Assembly: GCA_963770045.1 (NCBI GenBank)
Contig: CAVYOD010000011.1
Coordinates: forward strand, 1-64,000
Direction: 5' to 3'
Origin: CAVYOD01 sp963770045
GTDB lineage: Bacteria > Acidobacteriota > Aminicenantia > Aminicenantales > CAVYOD01
Length of the DNA: 64,000 bases
The first letter of the stretch is position 1, and each line of letters opens with the position of its first letter. The position numbers were made by a program, and so were the translations under genes. The notes beneath the pieces are model-generated. The model saw nothing but the letters and a program-made list of their open reading frames with translations, did no database searches and was not told the origin of the DNA. Positions 18,342 through 27,717 of this stretch are shown one piece after another.

Positions 18342-18401
18342 TCCATCTGACCAAAGAAACAAATCCTTGTTTTGATTGACGAGATAGACGAGATAGGCTC
18401 T

Positions 18402-19962
18402 TTATCTTCGTTTTGTGAACCGTCTGAGATAGTCTGTCGTTTCCTTTGCCCCGAGGAGAAGCGAGACCCCATAAAACACGGCCAGGGCCACGATGCCGCT
18501 GACCGCCAGGCTCAGAAGAGTCGTGAGCAGGGATGCACCGAGCCTGGCCAGGAGAAAGCCGTTGAGGAGCCAGCCCGCGGCTCCCCCGAATGCTGAGCCG
18601 AGCGCCAGTTGGCCGAAGAACCTCGCGAGTGGCGCCGAGTCCACCGCCCCAATCTTCCGCGGCAGAAGTGTGTAAAGAACGGCGATGTTGACGACGGCGG
18701 CGATCGTCGTCGAGAGCGGAAAGGCCAGAAAACCTATGACCCTCATCAAGGTGATATTGAGAACGACGATTCAACCCGATCGAAGCAAAGCTGGCGTACA
18801 TCGGCCACCTGGCGTCTTTGTAGGCATAAAAAACCCCGGCGACGTTCCGCAGGGCCGCCACAAAGGGCACGCCCAGGATATAAAGAACCAGGGCTCCGGC
18901 CGTGGCGTTTGTATCGGAGGCGCTGAATTTTCCATGCTGATAAATGACTCGAGTGATGGGATGGGAAAGAAAGGCGATGATGACCGATGTCGGGATGGTC
19001 AGGACGAAAACCATCTTCAAGGAATCGGTCAGCGTCCTCCTGATCTCGGCCAGGTTATTTTCGATCACAAACCTGGAAAAAGTCGGCAAGGCGACAGTGC
19101 CGACGGCGATCCCGAACAAGCCGAGCGGGAGGTGCATAATCCGGAAAGCGTAGTTAAGCCAGCTCATGCTTCCCTTTTCCAGGAAGGAGACGAGGACCGT
19201 GTTGACGGCGACGTTGATCCGCGATCCGGCGAGTCCGATGGCCACCGGGATGAAGAGGGCCATCACTCTCCTGAAATCCGGGTCCCGGAAGTTAAGGAAG
19301 AGACTGTACCGGAATCCCTTCTTGAAAAGGCCCGGGACCTGGATCGCGAACTGCAGCAGGCCGCCGATCGTGACACCGAACGCCGCCCCGAAAATCGGGT
19401 CGCCGCCACGGGCCGTGTAATAGCCAAAAAGACCCAGTGGGACGAGGATGGAGAAGATGTTGAAAAACGCCGGGGCCAGGGAGGGAGTGAAGAAGGACCC
19501 CTCGGTATTCAAGTAGCTCATGGCCCAGGCCGCCAGGGCGACAAAGAGCAGGAAGGGGAAAGTAATGGCCGTGAGCTTGCCGGTCAGAGCCAGCTTTCCC
19601 GGGACACTCCCGAATCCGAGAGCGATGACCTTGGCCAGCCCGGGAGAAAAAACGATTCCGGCCACCGTCACCAAACCAACGACGACCAGGAGGGTATTAA
19701 AGATGTTCGAAGCCAGGAGGTTTTCGGCTTCCTTGCTCTTCTGCTTCTGACTGGTCAGGACGGGGACGAAAGCGGCGGAAAGAGCCGTCTCCGCGAACAT
19801 GTCGCGGAGGAGATTGGGGATCCGGAAGGCCGCGTTGAAGGCATCGGTCGAGTGGCTGGCCCCAAACAGGCCTGCGAACACCTGCTCGCGGACAAGCCCC
19901 ATGACCCGGCTGATGGCCGTGCCAAAGGTGAAAGCACGGACCCCCCGGGCAATATCAGGCAT
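18402..19962 (-). CDS. murJ: Lipid II flippase MurJ, frameshifted
   Basis: Flips lipid-linked peptidoglycan precursors across the inner membrane; about 520 residues with 14 helices. The N-terminus has the family hallmarks SRVMGLVREQVFAGLFGAS, TDAFNAAFRIPNLLRDMFAETALSAAFVP (both shortened here to key parts), and later LPLGLFGIAVGTVALPTFSR. The frame breaks near 18770: after FASIGLN the protein continues in another frame with VVLNITLMRVIGFLAFPLST and ends at LRRFTKRR (stop 18402). Without the correction the frame would run through hairpin element A. As an essential gene it is very probably intact in the organism. Confidence 0.92.
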
Positions 19963-20063
19963 GGACTAGCTTATAGCACAAAAAAATATGGCAGGCAATT
20001 CGCCAGAAGGTGGCTTTTTCCGCGGAAAATTAGATATGCTTTATGATCTTTCGGGAGAGAACC

Positions 20064-21266
20064 ATGAGAAGAGTGCCCGTCCTTTTGTCCCTGATCTTGA
20101 TCCCCGCCCTGGTTTTTTGCTGTTCCTGCAGTCCGGCAAAAGACACCAAGGTTTCGGGTTCCGCGATCCAGGAGAATCCCCCTCAGGAAAAAACGGTCGT
20201 TCCCATAGACGTTGTCCACGATGAGCTGGCCAGATTCCTCTGCGGCCTGGCCACGTCTTCTCCCGTTCTCCGGCCGTTCCAGGAAACAGCCGCCTGGAAG
20301 AACTTCGCTTCCTTCATGGAGACGAGCTGGGCCGAGCTCGATGCCAAGCGGCTGAAGCCGATGCGCGATTGGGCCCAGAGTGAGTTTGCCGATGCCATCC
20401 ACGAGACCAAGGTCCTGTTCTATCCATTCGGCGGGCCCGACTTCTTAACCGCCTATCAGCTCTTTCCCGCCGCCGAAACGTATATCCTTCTCGGCCTGGA
20501 ATTTGTCGGCAGCCTGCCCGAATTCGAGAAACAAACCTCCAAACAGGTCGACGCGTATCTCGAGAACCTCGAGTTTTCGCTCTCGGACTTTCTCAAAAAG
20601 AGCTATTTCATTACTCACGATATGAATGAATCCCTCCAGCCTTCCAAGGTCCATGGCATCCTGCCTCTCCTTTGCTTCTTCGTGAAAAAAGCGGAGGCCT
20701 CGATCGTCGAGATCAAGCGGCTCGAGCTCGACGCCCAGGGCAATCTCTTGGAAATGCCTTACGAGGAAAATCCGAAAAAAGTTCGCCGGCCGTACGGGGT
20801 CAAGGTGCTCTTCCTGCCGGAGGGATCCCGAAAGGTCAAGAGCCTTTACTATTTTTCTTGTGATCTGGCCGATAGCGCGTTCACCCGAAGCTCCAAGTTG
20901 CACATCTATCTGGACAGGCTGGGGCGGGTGACCACTTACATCAAGTCGGGCTCCTACCTCCTTCATTACAAAGAATTTTCGAACTTACGGGATATGATCC
21001 TGGCCAAAAGTGTTTACATCCTCGAAGACGACACCGGGGTCCCCTACCGATACTTCCCTCCGAAGGACTGGGAGGTCCAGCTTTATGGACAGTACATCAA
21101 ACCGGTCAAGGACTTCTCCGGCGTTGAACAGCCGGACCTCAAAGCGGCCTACGGCGACCCGGCCAGAGTCAAGCCGCTGCCCTTCCACCTCGGTTATCAC
21201 TGGGGCAGCAACCTCGATTCACTGCTGTTCATAAAAAGAATATCTTCCCTTCCCGGGAGCCACTGA
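20064..21266 (+). CDS. Putative lipoprotein of unknown function
   Basis: A 400-residue exported protein. The first 24 residues (MRRVPVLLSLILIPALVFCC) form a signal peptide with a cysteine-rich end (CCSCS), so a lipid anchor is likely although the lipobox is not canonical. The mature part is mostly helical and hydrophilic, with no motif I recognise (for example EMPYEENPKKVRRPYGVKVL, GSLPEFEKQTSKQVDAYLEN). GGGAGAGA precedes ATG 20064. It ends nine bases before the APC permease start and may be co-transcribed with it. Confidence 0.6.
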   Translation: MRRVPVLLSLILIPALVFCCSCSPAKDTKVSGSAIQENPPQEKTVVPIDVVHDELARFLCGLATSSPVLRPFQETAAWKNFASFMETSWAELDAKRLKPMRDWAQSEFADAIHETKVLFYPFGGPDFLTAYQLFPAAETYILLGLEFVGSLPEFEKQTSKQVDAYLENLEFSLSDFLKKSYFITHDMNESLQPSKVHGILPLLCFFVKKAEASIVEIKRLELDAQGNLLEMPYEENPKKVRRPYGVKVLFLPEGSRKVKSLYYFSCDLADSAFTRSSKLHIYLDRLGRVTTYIKSGSYLLHYKEFSNLRDMILAKSVYILEDDTGVPYRYFPPKDWEVQLYGQYIKPVKDFSGVEQPDLKAAYGDPARVKPLPFHLGYHWGSNLDSLLFIKRISSLPGSH

Positions 21267-21274
21267 GCCGGACG

Positions 21275-22613
21275 ATGAAGACAAAATTCAGCCTCTACAC
21301 CGCGATCGCCCTGGTCATCGCCAATATGGTCGGGACGGGAGTTTTTACGAGCCTGGGTTTCCAGGTGGTCAGCCTTTCCTCCGGCTCGGCCCTGCTTCTC
21401 CTCTGGTTGATCGGCGGGCTGATCGCCCTTTTTGGCGCCCTGGCCTACTCGGAGGCCGGTGTCATGATGCCCCGCTGCGGAGGAGAATACCATTTTCTCT
21501 CGAAGATGTATCATCCCCTGCCCGGGTTTCTCGCGGGGTGGGTCTCTTTCCTGGTCGGGTTCGCTGCGCCCGTCGCCGCGGCGGCCATCGCCCTGGGCAA
21601 TTATCTCTGCAGCTCGGTAGGCTGGCCTAAAGACCTCGGGCTGGGAGTTTCCTTCCTCAAGACTCCTTCCCTTGTCGCCATCGCCATCATCATCTTTTTC
21701 ACCTTCATCCACTCGACCAACAAGATCTTTGGTGCCAATTTCCAGAACGTGATCACGTCGCTCAAGGTGCTGATCATCTTCGTCCTCATCGCCGTCGGTT
21801 TGAGTTACGGCAAGTCGAGCGCCATCAGCTTCGCCCTGAATAAGAGCGCCTTTCACGACATCCTCAGCCCCGCTTTTGTCGTGTCGATGTTTTTTGTGAC
21901 GTTCTCCTATTCGGGTTGGAACGCGGCGGCGTATGTGGCCGATGAGATCAAGAACCCCCTCAGAAATATCCCTCTCAGCCTCATCGGAGGGACGGCGATC
22001 GTCGTCGTCATGTACGTCTTCCTGAACTTCGTCTTTCTCTACACTGTTCCCGCGACAGAGCTCTCGGGAAAAATCGAGATCGGGTATCATCTTCGCCAGC
22101 CGGGTTTTCGGGGTCGGCGGCGGAAAGATCATGGGCACGCTCATTTCCGTCCTGCTCCTGTCGACCATCAGCTCGATGATCATCGCCGGGCCGCGCATCT
22201 CCAAGGTCATAGGCGAAGACTACCGCCTGTTCCGGTGGATGGCCAAGAAAAGCGCCAAAGACATTCCCTATGTGGCTATCATCACCCAAGGCCTTTTTTC
22301 CATCGTCTACATCATGACCTCGACCTTCGACCAGGTGATCATTTTCATCGGTTTCACCCTCAATCTTTTCACCTTCCTGACCGTGCTCGGGGTGATCGTC
22401 ATGAGGGTCAAGCATCCGGAGATACCGCGGACCTACAAGACCTGGGGCTATCCGGTGACTCCGATTGTTTTTCTGGTCATCAACATCTGGATCCTGGTCT
22501 ATGGCTTGCTTTATAGGCCGTACGAGTCTCTGGCCGGCATCGGCTTCACCGCGGCCGGTGTCATTGTCTATTTCATCAACAAGTTAATGTCCAAGGAGCC
22601 GAGTCCGGCCTAA
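21275..22613 (+). CDS. APC-family amino acid permease, frameshifted
   Basis: An inner-membrane transporter of about 446 residues with 12 helices. Helix 1 has the APC substrate/ion-binding break ALVIANMVGTGVFTSLGF; ALAYSEAGVMMPRCGGEYHFL follows helix 2, and FSYSGWNAAAYVADEIKNP marks helix 6. The frame changes near 22087 by one extra C (after KIEIGY), and the rest (GGGKIMGTLISVLLLSTISS, GPRISKVIGEDYRLFRWMAKK, PRTYKTWGYP) lies in another frame to the stop at 22613. The substrate is probably a neutral or cationic amino acid; nothing nearby narrows it. Confidence 0.87.
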
Positions 22614-23014
22614 ACATCTGACATTCTTTTTTTTATTGATAAAAAAAGCCAGTCCTCACTTGTAGGATTCAATCCCGTTAGGAAAGACGAATTCAGCCCG
22701 GATCGCTAGGGGAAACCGTATTTAGGGGACGATTCGCACCCAAAAAAGCGGTTTTCCCTCACTTCTTGATTTGGCAGTTTCTTGATCCTCATTAAACTAG
22801 GTTAAAGTGAAATTAAACTGAGCTAATCTGAAGGGGAGGCCTGAATCGTAGGGAACTGCCTTTTTGATAACAAAACAAATAAGGAGAGGAGACACGTTTC
22901 TTGATACAGGTTAAAGCGGGTGAGGATTAAATTGGGTCAAAGCTGTTTGTGGGAAGAATCAAGCCAAATAGGTGCCTTTGAACGCAAATATAATTGTTTG
23001 GGGAGGAGAAATAC
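22614..23014. other. Long intergenic region, no gene seen
   Basis: About 400 bases without a supported gene. An A/T hairpin (a run of T, then TTGA, then a run of A, at 22626-22647) follows the permease stop and may be a weak terminator. Further on are several loose GGTTAAA/ATTAAAC words (22799-22820, 22911-22935) and a phrase TTAGGGGACGATTCGCACCC near 22721 that resembles part of the arm of palindromic element B. A ribosome site for the next gene is at 23001. I could not identify an RNA gene. Confidence 0.4.
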
Positions 23015-23383
23015 ATGACAAGAAAAGAATTCTTGAAAATGATGGGTGCGGGAAGCTTGGTCGGGGTCGGTGCTTTGTTAGCCGCAAAGTGCTCGAGCTC
23101 AAGCTCCCCTTCGACACCGGGACAGACAAAAGATTTCACATCGACCACGGCCAATTCGCATACTCACACGTTTACTATGAACAGGTCTGACATCGACAGT
23201 CCTCCTGCCGGGGGGATAACTCGAGATACCTCGACGATCGGATTATCACAGCCACTCTGTCACCGTATCGCAAGTGCGATTGATGTCCATTCAAACGGGG
23301 GCGACGTGACCGTCACAACTTCAGCCGTCAACGCGGACGGTTCCGTTCATACCCACGATTTTACTTTCAGCAAATGGTATTGA
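23015..23383 (+). CDS. Small exported protein with repeated HxH motifs, frameshifted
   Basis: A 122-residue protein with a Tat-like or lipoprotein-like leader (TRKEFLKMMGAGSLVGVGAL, then AAKCSSSSS). The mature part repeats a unit containing H-x-H followed by a hydrophobic-Thr strand: SHTHTFTMNRSDIDSPPAGG, then DYHSHSVTVSQVRLMSIQTG, then VHTHDFTF. The middle unit appears only if the frame is shifted at about 23240 and back at about 23305, so two opposite indels hide it. The paired histidines could bind a metal. GGAGG precedes ATG 23015 at eight bases. Function unknown. Confidence 0.65.
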   Translation: MTRKEFLKMMGAGSLVGVGALLAAKCSSSSSPSTPGQTKDFTSTTANSHTHTFTMNRSDIDSPPAGGITRDTSTIGLSQPLCHRIASAIDVHSNGGDVTVTTSAVNADGSVHTHDFTFSKWY

Positions 23384-23482
23384 GTCACGAACGAGATCGA
23401 CTGGGCTAAAAAATCATCGTCGGCCCTCGAGTCCATGCCGGCTTGACCATCTCTCTTGGCCGTGGGAAAATAAACATAGAAG

Positions 23483-24737
23483 ATGGGCAAGACACTGGCC
23501 GAAAAGATCCTCGAGCGTTCACGCGGGTCACGATGTCCGTCCGGGCCAATTCGCCATCGTCCGGGTCGACCTGGCCTATGTCCAGGACGGGACCGGACCT
23601 CTGACCGTCCGCCAGATGGACAAGATGGGATTGTCCAAGCTGGCCAATCCGAATCGGACGATCGTCTTTCTTGACCATGCCTCTCCGAGTCCCCGACTCG
23701 AGCTCTCGAACGATCACAAGCTGCTGCGCGACTTCTGCCGGAGGACAGGCGCCGTCCTTTCCGACGTGGGCCACGGGATCTCGCACAACGTCGCCAACGA
23801 GGAGTATGCCAACCCCGGAGAAGTCATCGTCGGGGCGGATTCCCACACTTGCACCAACGGCGCCATGTGCGCCTTCGCCACGGGAATGGGTTCAACGGAT
23901 GTCGCCGTGGCCATGGCCCTTGGCCACACCTGGATGCGGATCCCGGAGAGTTGGAAGGTGGCCGTCACGGGAACGTTTCCAAAAGGCGTCTACGCCAAGG
24001 ATTTTATGCTCCATTTTATCGGGACGATCAAGGCCGATGGAGCTGTCTACAAGGCCCTCGAGTTTGTCGGCCCGACCATGGATTCTCTTTCTCTGGCCGG
24101 CCGTCTCACGATCGCCAACATGGCCGTCGAGTGCGGGGCCAAGGTCGGCCTCTTCAACTCCGACGAACTCACCCGGCAATATCTCGACAGGCTGGGCAGG
24201 CCGGAAAAATATCTTGCCTTGAGCGCCGACCGTGACGCCCTCTATGAAAGAGTGCTGGAGTTTGACGTCGGCGCCCTTGAGCCGATGATGGCCTGCCCTC
24301 ATTTTGTCGACAACGTGAAGCCGATCCGCGAGGTCGAACCCATCCATGTGGACCAGGTCTTTATGGGGACCAGCACCAACGGCCGCCTCGAAGATTTTCA
24401 TCAGGCTGCGGCCATCCTGAAGGAGAAGACCGTGGCTTCCGGGACCCGCCTGCTCGTGACTCCGGGTTCGCGTCGGGTTCTTCTCGAAGGGCTGGCCGAT
24501 GGGACTTTCCAGACGCTGGCCGAAGCCGGGGGCATCATCACCGGACCCGGCTGCGGGGCCTGTGTCGGCGTTCACGAAGGAGTTTTGGCTGACGGGGAGG
24601 TCTGTGTCGCGACACAGAACCGGAATTTCAAAGGGAGAATGGGCAACCCCAATTCGTTCATTTACCTTGCGAGTCCCGCATCGGCTGCGGCGGCGGCGAT
24701 CACAGGCAGGATCACGGACCCGAGGGATTTTCTCTAA
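23483..24737 (+). CDS. leuC: LeuC/HacA-type aconitase-family dehydratase, large subunit, frameshifted
   Basis: An iron-sulfur hydro-lyase subunit of about 418 residues, the short type that pairs with a separate swivel subunit. It isomerises isopropylmalate, homocitrate or a similar tricarboxylate. It has DGTGPLTVRQM, the ADSHTCTNGAM segment with the first cluster cysteine, and GPGCGACVGVHEGVL with the other two. The N-terminal MGKTLAEKILER is separated from HAGHDVRPGQFAIVRVD by one extra T near 23518. The small subunit follows 20 bases downstream. Placement beside sdh/fum genes raises the possibility of a TCA role rather than leucine synthesis. Confidence 0.87.
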
Positions 24738-24757
24738 CGGAGGGCAAGGGGACCAAA

Positions 24758-25261
24758 ATGGAGACGTTCAGAGGGAAGGCCTGGAAATTCGGAGACGGGA
24801 TCAGCACGGATCACATCGCTCCGGGCAGGCTTTTTTACCTTCGCAGCAACCTCCCCGAGCTGGCCAAACACGTCCTGGAGGATGCCAGGCCGGATTTCGC
24901 TTCCCGTGTCCGCCCCGGCGATTTCGTCGTCGGAGGGCGGAACTTCGGCCAGGGCTCGAGCCGCGAGCACGCTCCGACCGTCATCAAGCTCTCCGGTGTC
25001 AGCGCGGTCATTGCCAAGAGCTTCGCCCGAATATTCTTTCGCAATTGCATCAATGTCGGGCTCCCGGCGATCATTCTCGACACGGACGGAATTGACGAGG
25101 GGGATGAGCTCGAGCTCGATTTGATGGCCGGGACGCTCTCTGATCTAACCAAAGGCAAATCCTATTCTTTTCCGCCGCTTCCAACCGTGATGGGAAATAT
25201 TCTTAAGGACGGCGGGCTCGTCGAGCACATCAAAAAACACGGAGATTTCAAGATTGACTAG
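24758..25261 (+). CDS. leuD: LeuD/HacB-type dehydratase, small (swivel) subunit
   Basis: The 167-residue partner of the preceding gene; it supplies the swivelling domain that closes over the substrate. Typical elements are FGDGISTDHIAPGR at the N-terminus, GGRNFGQGSSREHAP in the centre and AKSFARIFFRNCINVGLP. The loop that governs substrate choice reads YLRSN here, close to the YLRT form associated with isopropylmalate isomerases rather than the homoaconitase form; this is a weak guide. The gene is intact and followed by sdhA after a 39-base gap. Confidence 0.9.
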   Translation: METFRGKAWKFGDGISTDHIAPGRLFYLRSNLPELAKHVLEDARPDFASRVRPGDFVVGGRNFGQGSSREHAPTVIKLSGVSAVIAKSFARIFFRNCINVGLPAIILDTDGIDEGDELELDLMAGTLSDLTKGKSYSFPPLPTVMGNILKDGGLVEHIKKHGDFKID

Positions 25262-25300
25262 AAACATTTTGGACCTTCATGACCTGGCGGAGCGAAGCCT

Positions 25301-26995
25301 ATGTTCAAAGTGAAGGACACCATCAAGCATGAGATCATCGTCCTGGGCGCCGGTCTGGCCGGCATGTCCGCGGCCCTCCGGGCCAAGGAGCGCGGAACGG
25401 ACGTGGCCGTCCTTTCCAAGGTCCACCCAGTCCGCTCCCACTCCGGCGCCGCCCAGGGCGGGATCAACGCGGCCATTAAGCCCGATGACAATTGGAAGGA
25501 CCACATGTTCGACACCGTCAAGGGTTCGGGTTACCTGGCCGATCAGGACGCCGTTCGAATTCTGTGCTCCAAGGCGCCGGAGACCGTGTGGTGGCTGGAG
25601 TCTCTGGGAGCCCCTTTCACCAGGCAGGCCGACGGGACTCTCGCTCAGCGCGCCTTCGGCGGCCAGCGCCGGAACCGGACCTGTTTTGTCGCCGATCACA
25701 CCGGGCATAACCTCCTGCACACGATCTATGAACAGGTCCTCCGGAGGGAAGTCGGCGTTTATGAGGAGTGGCTGGTGACGGCTCTCCTCGTGGCCGATAA
25801 AAAATTCCGCGGGCTCCTGGCCATTGACCTCATCAAGGGAGAGATGAACTGCATCCAGGCCAAGGCCTGCATCCTGGCCACCGGGGGCGCCTGCCGCATC
25901 TTCGGCCAGAGCTCCAACGCCCTCATCAATACCGGCGATGGCCTGGCGCTCGCCTACCGGGCCGGGCTGCCCATCGAGGACCTGGAGTTCTTTCAAATCC
26001 ACCCCACGGGTCTCCCCAACGGGATCCTGATGACCGAGGGGATTCGAGGGGAGGGAGGATACCTGCTGAATGCCGCCGGTGAACGGTTCATGAAAAACTA
26101 CGCCCCGAAGTTCATGGAATTGGCCCCCCGTGACCAGGTCTCGCGCGCCATCCAGACCGAGATCAACGAAGGGAGAGGAATAGACGGCAAATACGTGTAT
26201 CTGGACCTCCGTCACCTGGGGCAAGAAAAGATCATGTCCCGCCTGCCGCAGATCCGGGAGCTCGCGATCTACTTCGGCGGCATTGACCCGGTGACCGAGC
26301 CGATCCCCGTCCGGCCGACGGCCCACTATACGATGGGCGGGGTGGACGTTGATATCGAAGGCCGGACCGAGGTCGAGGGGATTTTCGCCGCCGGAGAATG
26401 CTCCTGTGTCTCGGTGCACGGTGCGAACCGGCTGGGAGGCAATTCCCTTCTCGAGACCATGGTCTATGGCCCGCGGGCGGCGGAGAGCGCCGCCGAGTTC
26501 GTCAAGAATAGCCCCTGGGCGCCCTTGCCCGCTGATCAAATGAAGGCCGAAGAGGATCGCCTCTCCAGGATTCTCGCCCGAGACTCGGGAGAGCGGTCGG
26601 CCGACATCAAAAAAGCGATGGAAGAAATCGTCCGCTCCAGGTTCGGCTTGTTCAAAGACGAAACGGGAATGATCCAGGGCCTGGAAAAGCTCAGGGAACT
26701 TCGGAGCCGCTTTGAATCCGTCTTCGTCCCCGATAAAGGGACCCTTTTCAACCAGAGCTTCGTCCATGCTCTCGAGCTTGGAGCGATGCTCGACGTCGCG
26801 ATCATCCAGGCCGAGGCTTCCCTGCGGCGCAGGGAAAGCCGCGGCGGGCATTTCCGGACCGATTATCCCTTGATGGACAACCGGAATTTCTTTTATCATT
26901 CGATCGTGCGCCGAGGCCGCGGCGGCGAGCCGGAATTCTCGACACGTCCTGTCACCGTCGAAGATATCCCCATCGAAGCGGAGGTGAAATACTAG
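25301..26995 (+). CDS. sdhA: Succinate dehydrogenase/fumarate reductase flavoprotein
   Basis: The 564-residue FAD-binding catalytic subunit. It has a Rossmann start IIVLGAGLAGMSAALRA, the covalent-FAD histidine region VRSHSGAAQGGINAA, the active-site region FQIHPTGLPNGILMTEGIRGEGG, a second region RPTAHYTMGGVDVD, and GANRLGGNSLLETMVYG near the end of the FAD domain. The length is normal and the frame intact. It is translated directly into sdhB, the stop TAG abutting ATG 26996. Whether it runs as a dehydrogenase or a reductase cannot be told from sequence. No membrane-anchor gene follows. Confidence 0.93.
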   Translation: MFKVKDTIKHEIIVLGAGLAGMSAALRAKERGTDVAVLSKVHPVRSHSGAAQGGINAAIKPDDNWKDHMFDTVKGSGYLADQDAVRILCSKAPETVWWLESLGAPFTRQADGTLAQRAFGGQRRNRTCFVADHTGHNLLHTIYEQVLRREVGVYEEWLVTALLVADKKFRGLLAIDLIKGEMNCIQAKACILATGGACRIFGQSSNALINTGDGLALAYRAGLPIEDLEFFQIHPTGLPNGILMTEGIRGEGGYLLNAAGERFMKNYAPKFMELAPRDQVSRAIQTEINEGRGIDGKYVYLDLRHLGQEKIMSRLPQIRELAIYFGGIDPVTEPIPVRPTAHYTMGGVDVDIEGRTEVEGIFAAGECSCVSVHGANRLGGNSLLETMVYGPRAAESAAEFVKNSPWAPLPADQMKAEEDRLSRILARDSGERSADIKKAMEEIVRSRFGLFKDETGMIQGLEKLRELRSRFESVFVPDKGTLFNQSFVHALELGAMLDVAIIQAEASLRRRESRGGHFRTDYPLMDNRNFFYHSIVRRGRGGEPEFSTRPVTVEDIPIEAEVKY

Positions 26996-27716
26996 ATGAA
27001 TGTGACCTTCAAGATCAAAAGGACTTCGCCGGACCGCGGAAACGGATTTCGATGGCAGGAATTTTCCCTGACGGCGGAGCCGGGCACGGCCGTGCTCGCC
27101 GGCCTCTATGAGATCCAAGACTACCAGGATGGGACGCTGGCCTTTCGCTATTCTTGCCGGGGGGCCATTTGTGGCTCCTGTGCCATGAAAATCAACGGCA
27201 TCGCGGCTCTGGCCTGCAAAACCCAGATCAGCAAGGTCGCCGAGGAAGGAGGCACTGTGGTCCTCGAACCTCTCCTGAACATGCCCGTGATCAAAGACCT
27301 CGTGGTCGACCAGGGACCTTTTTTTGAGGAGATGAGGAAAACCTATCCCTGGCTGATCGAAGACCATGAGCGAAAGCCCGATGAGCCGGTGGACTATGCG
27401 GCGGGCAAATCCGCGCAGGAGTTGGACCAATGGAATCGCGCCGCTTATTGCATCAGATGCCAGGCCTGTTTTTCGGACTGCCCGAAGCGGCAGCAGGACC
27501 AGAGTTTTATCGGCCCGGAGGCCTGCGTCGAGATTTATAAGCGCGTTTACGATCCGCGGGAGGCGGAGACCGCCGCGAGGCTCAAGCGGGCCGGAGAGAA
27601 GGGCGGGGTCTTCGACTGCGCGAGATACGGCAACTGCGTCAAGGTCTGCCCCAAGGATGTGCGACCCGATGCGGGCGATTTTGTTTCTTCAGAAGAGAAT
27701 CGAGAGGGAGAAATAG
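26996..27716 (+). CDS. sdhB: Succinate dehydrogenase/fumarate reductase iron-sulfur subunit, frameshifted
   Basis: The electron-transfer subunit (about 240 residues) with three clusters: [2Fe-2S] ligands in CRGAICGSCAMKINGIAALAC, a [4Fe-4S] set in CIRCQACFSDCP, and CARYGNCVKVCP for the last cluster. The frame breaks near 27671 by an extra G. The correct continuation is PMRAILFLQKRIEREK ending at TAG 27714-27716. Left uncorrected, the frame runs into the next gene and creates a false 709-residue fusion. It abuts sdhA (0 bases) and the next ATG follows one base after its stop. Confidence 0.92.
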
Positions 27717-27717
27717 G

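Noticed and set aside
18163..18401. C-terminal extension of the MurJ frame
   Set aside because: It arises only from the uncorrected frameshift and translates hairpin element A; the proper end is at 18402.
18685..20046. Long plus-strand open frame opposite murJ
   Set aside because: It is antisense to a clear membrane protein, and its composition is typical of a reversed hydrophobic gene.
25277..27430. 717-residue minus-strand open frame opposite sdhA/sdhB
   Set aside because: sdhA and sdhB are certain on the other strand; the antisense frame has no recognisable domain.
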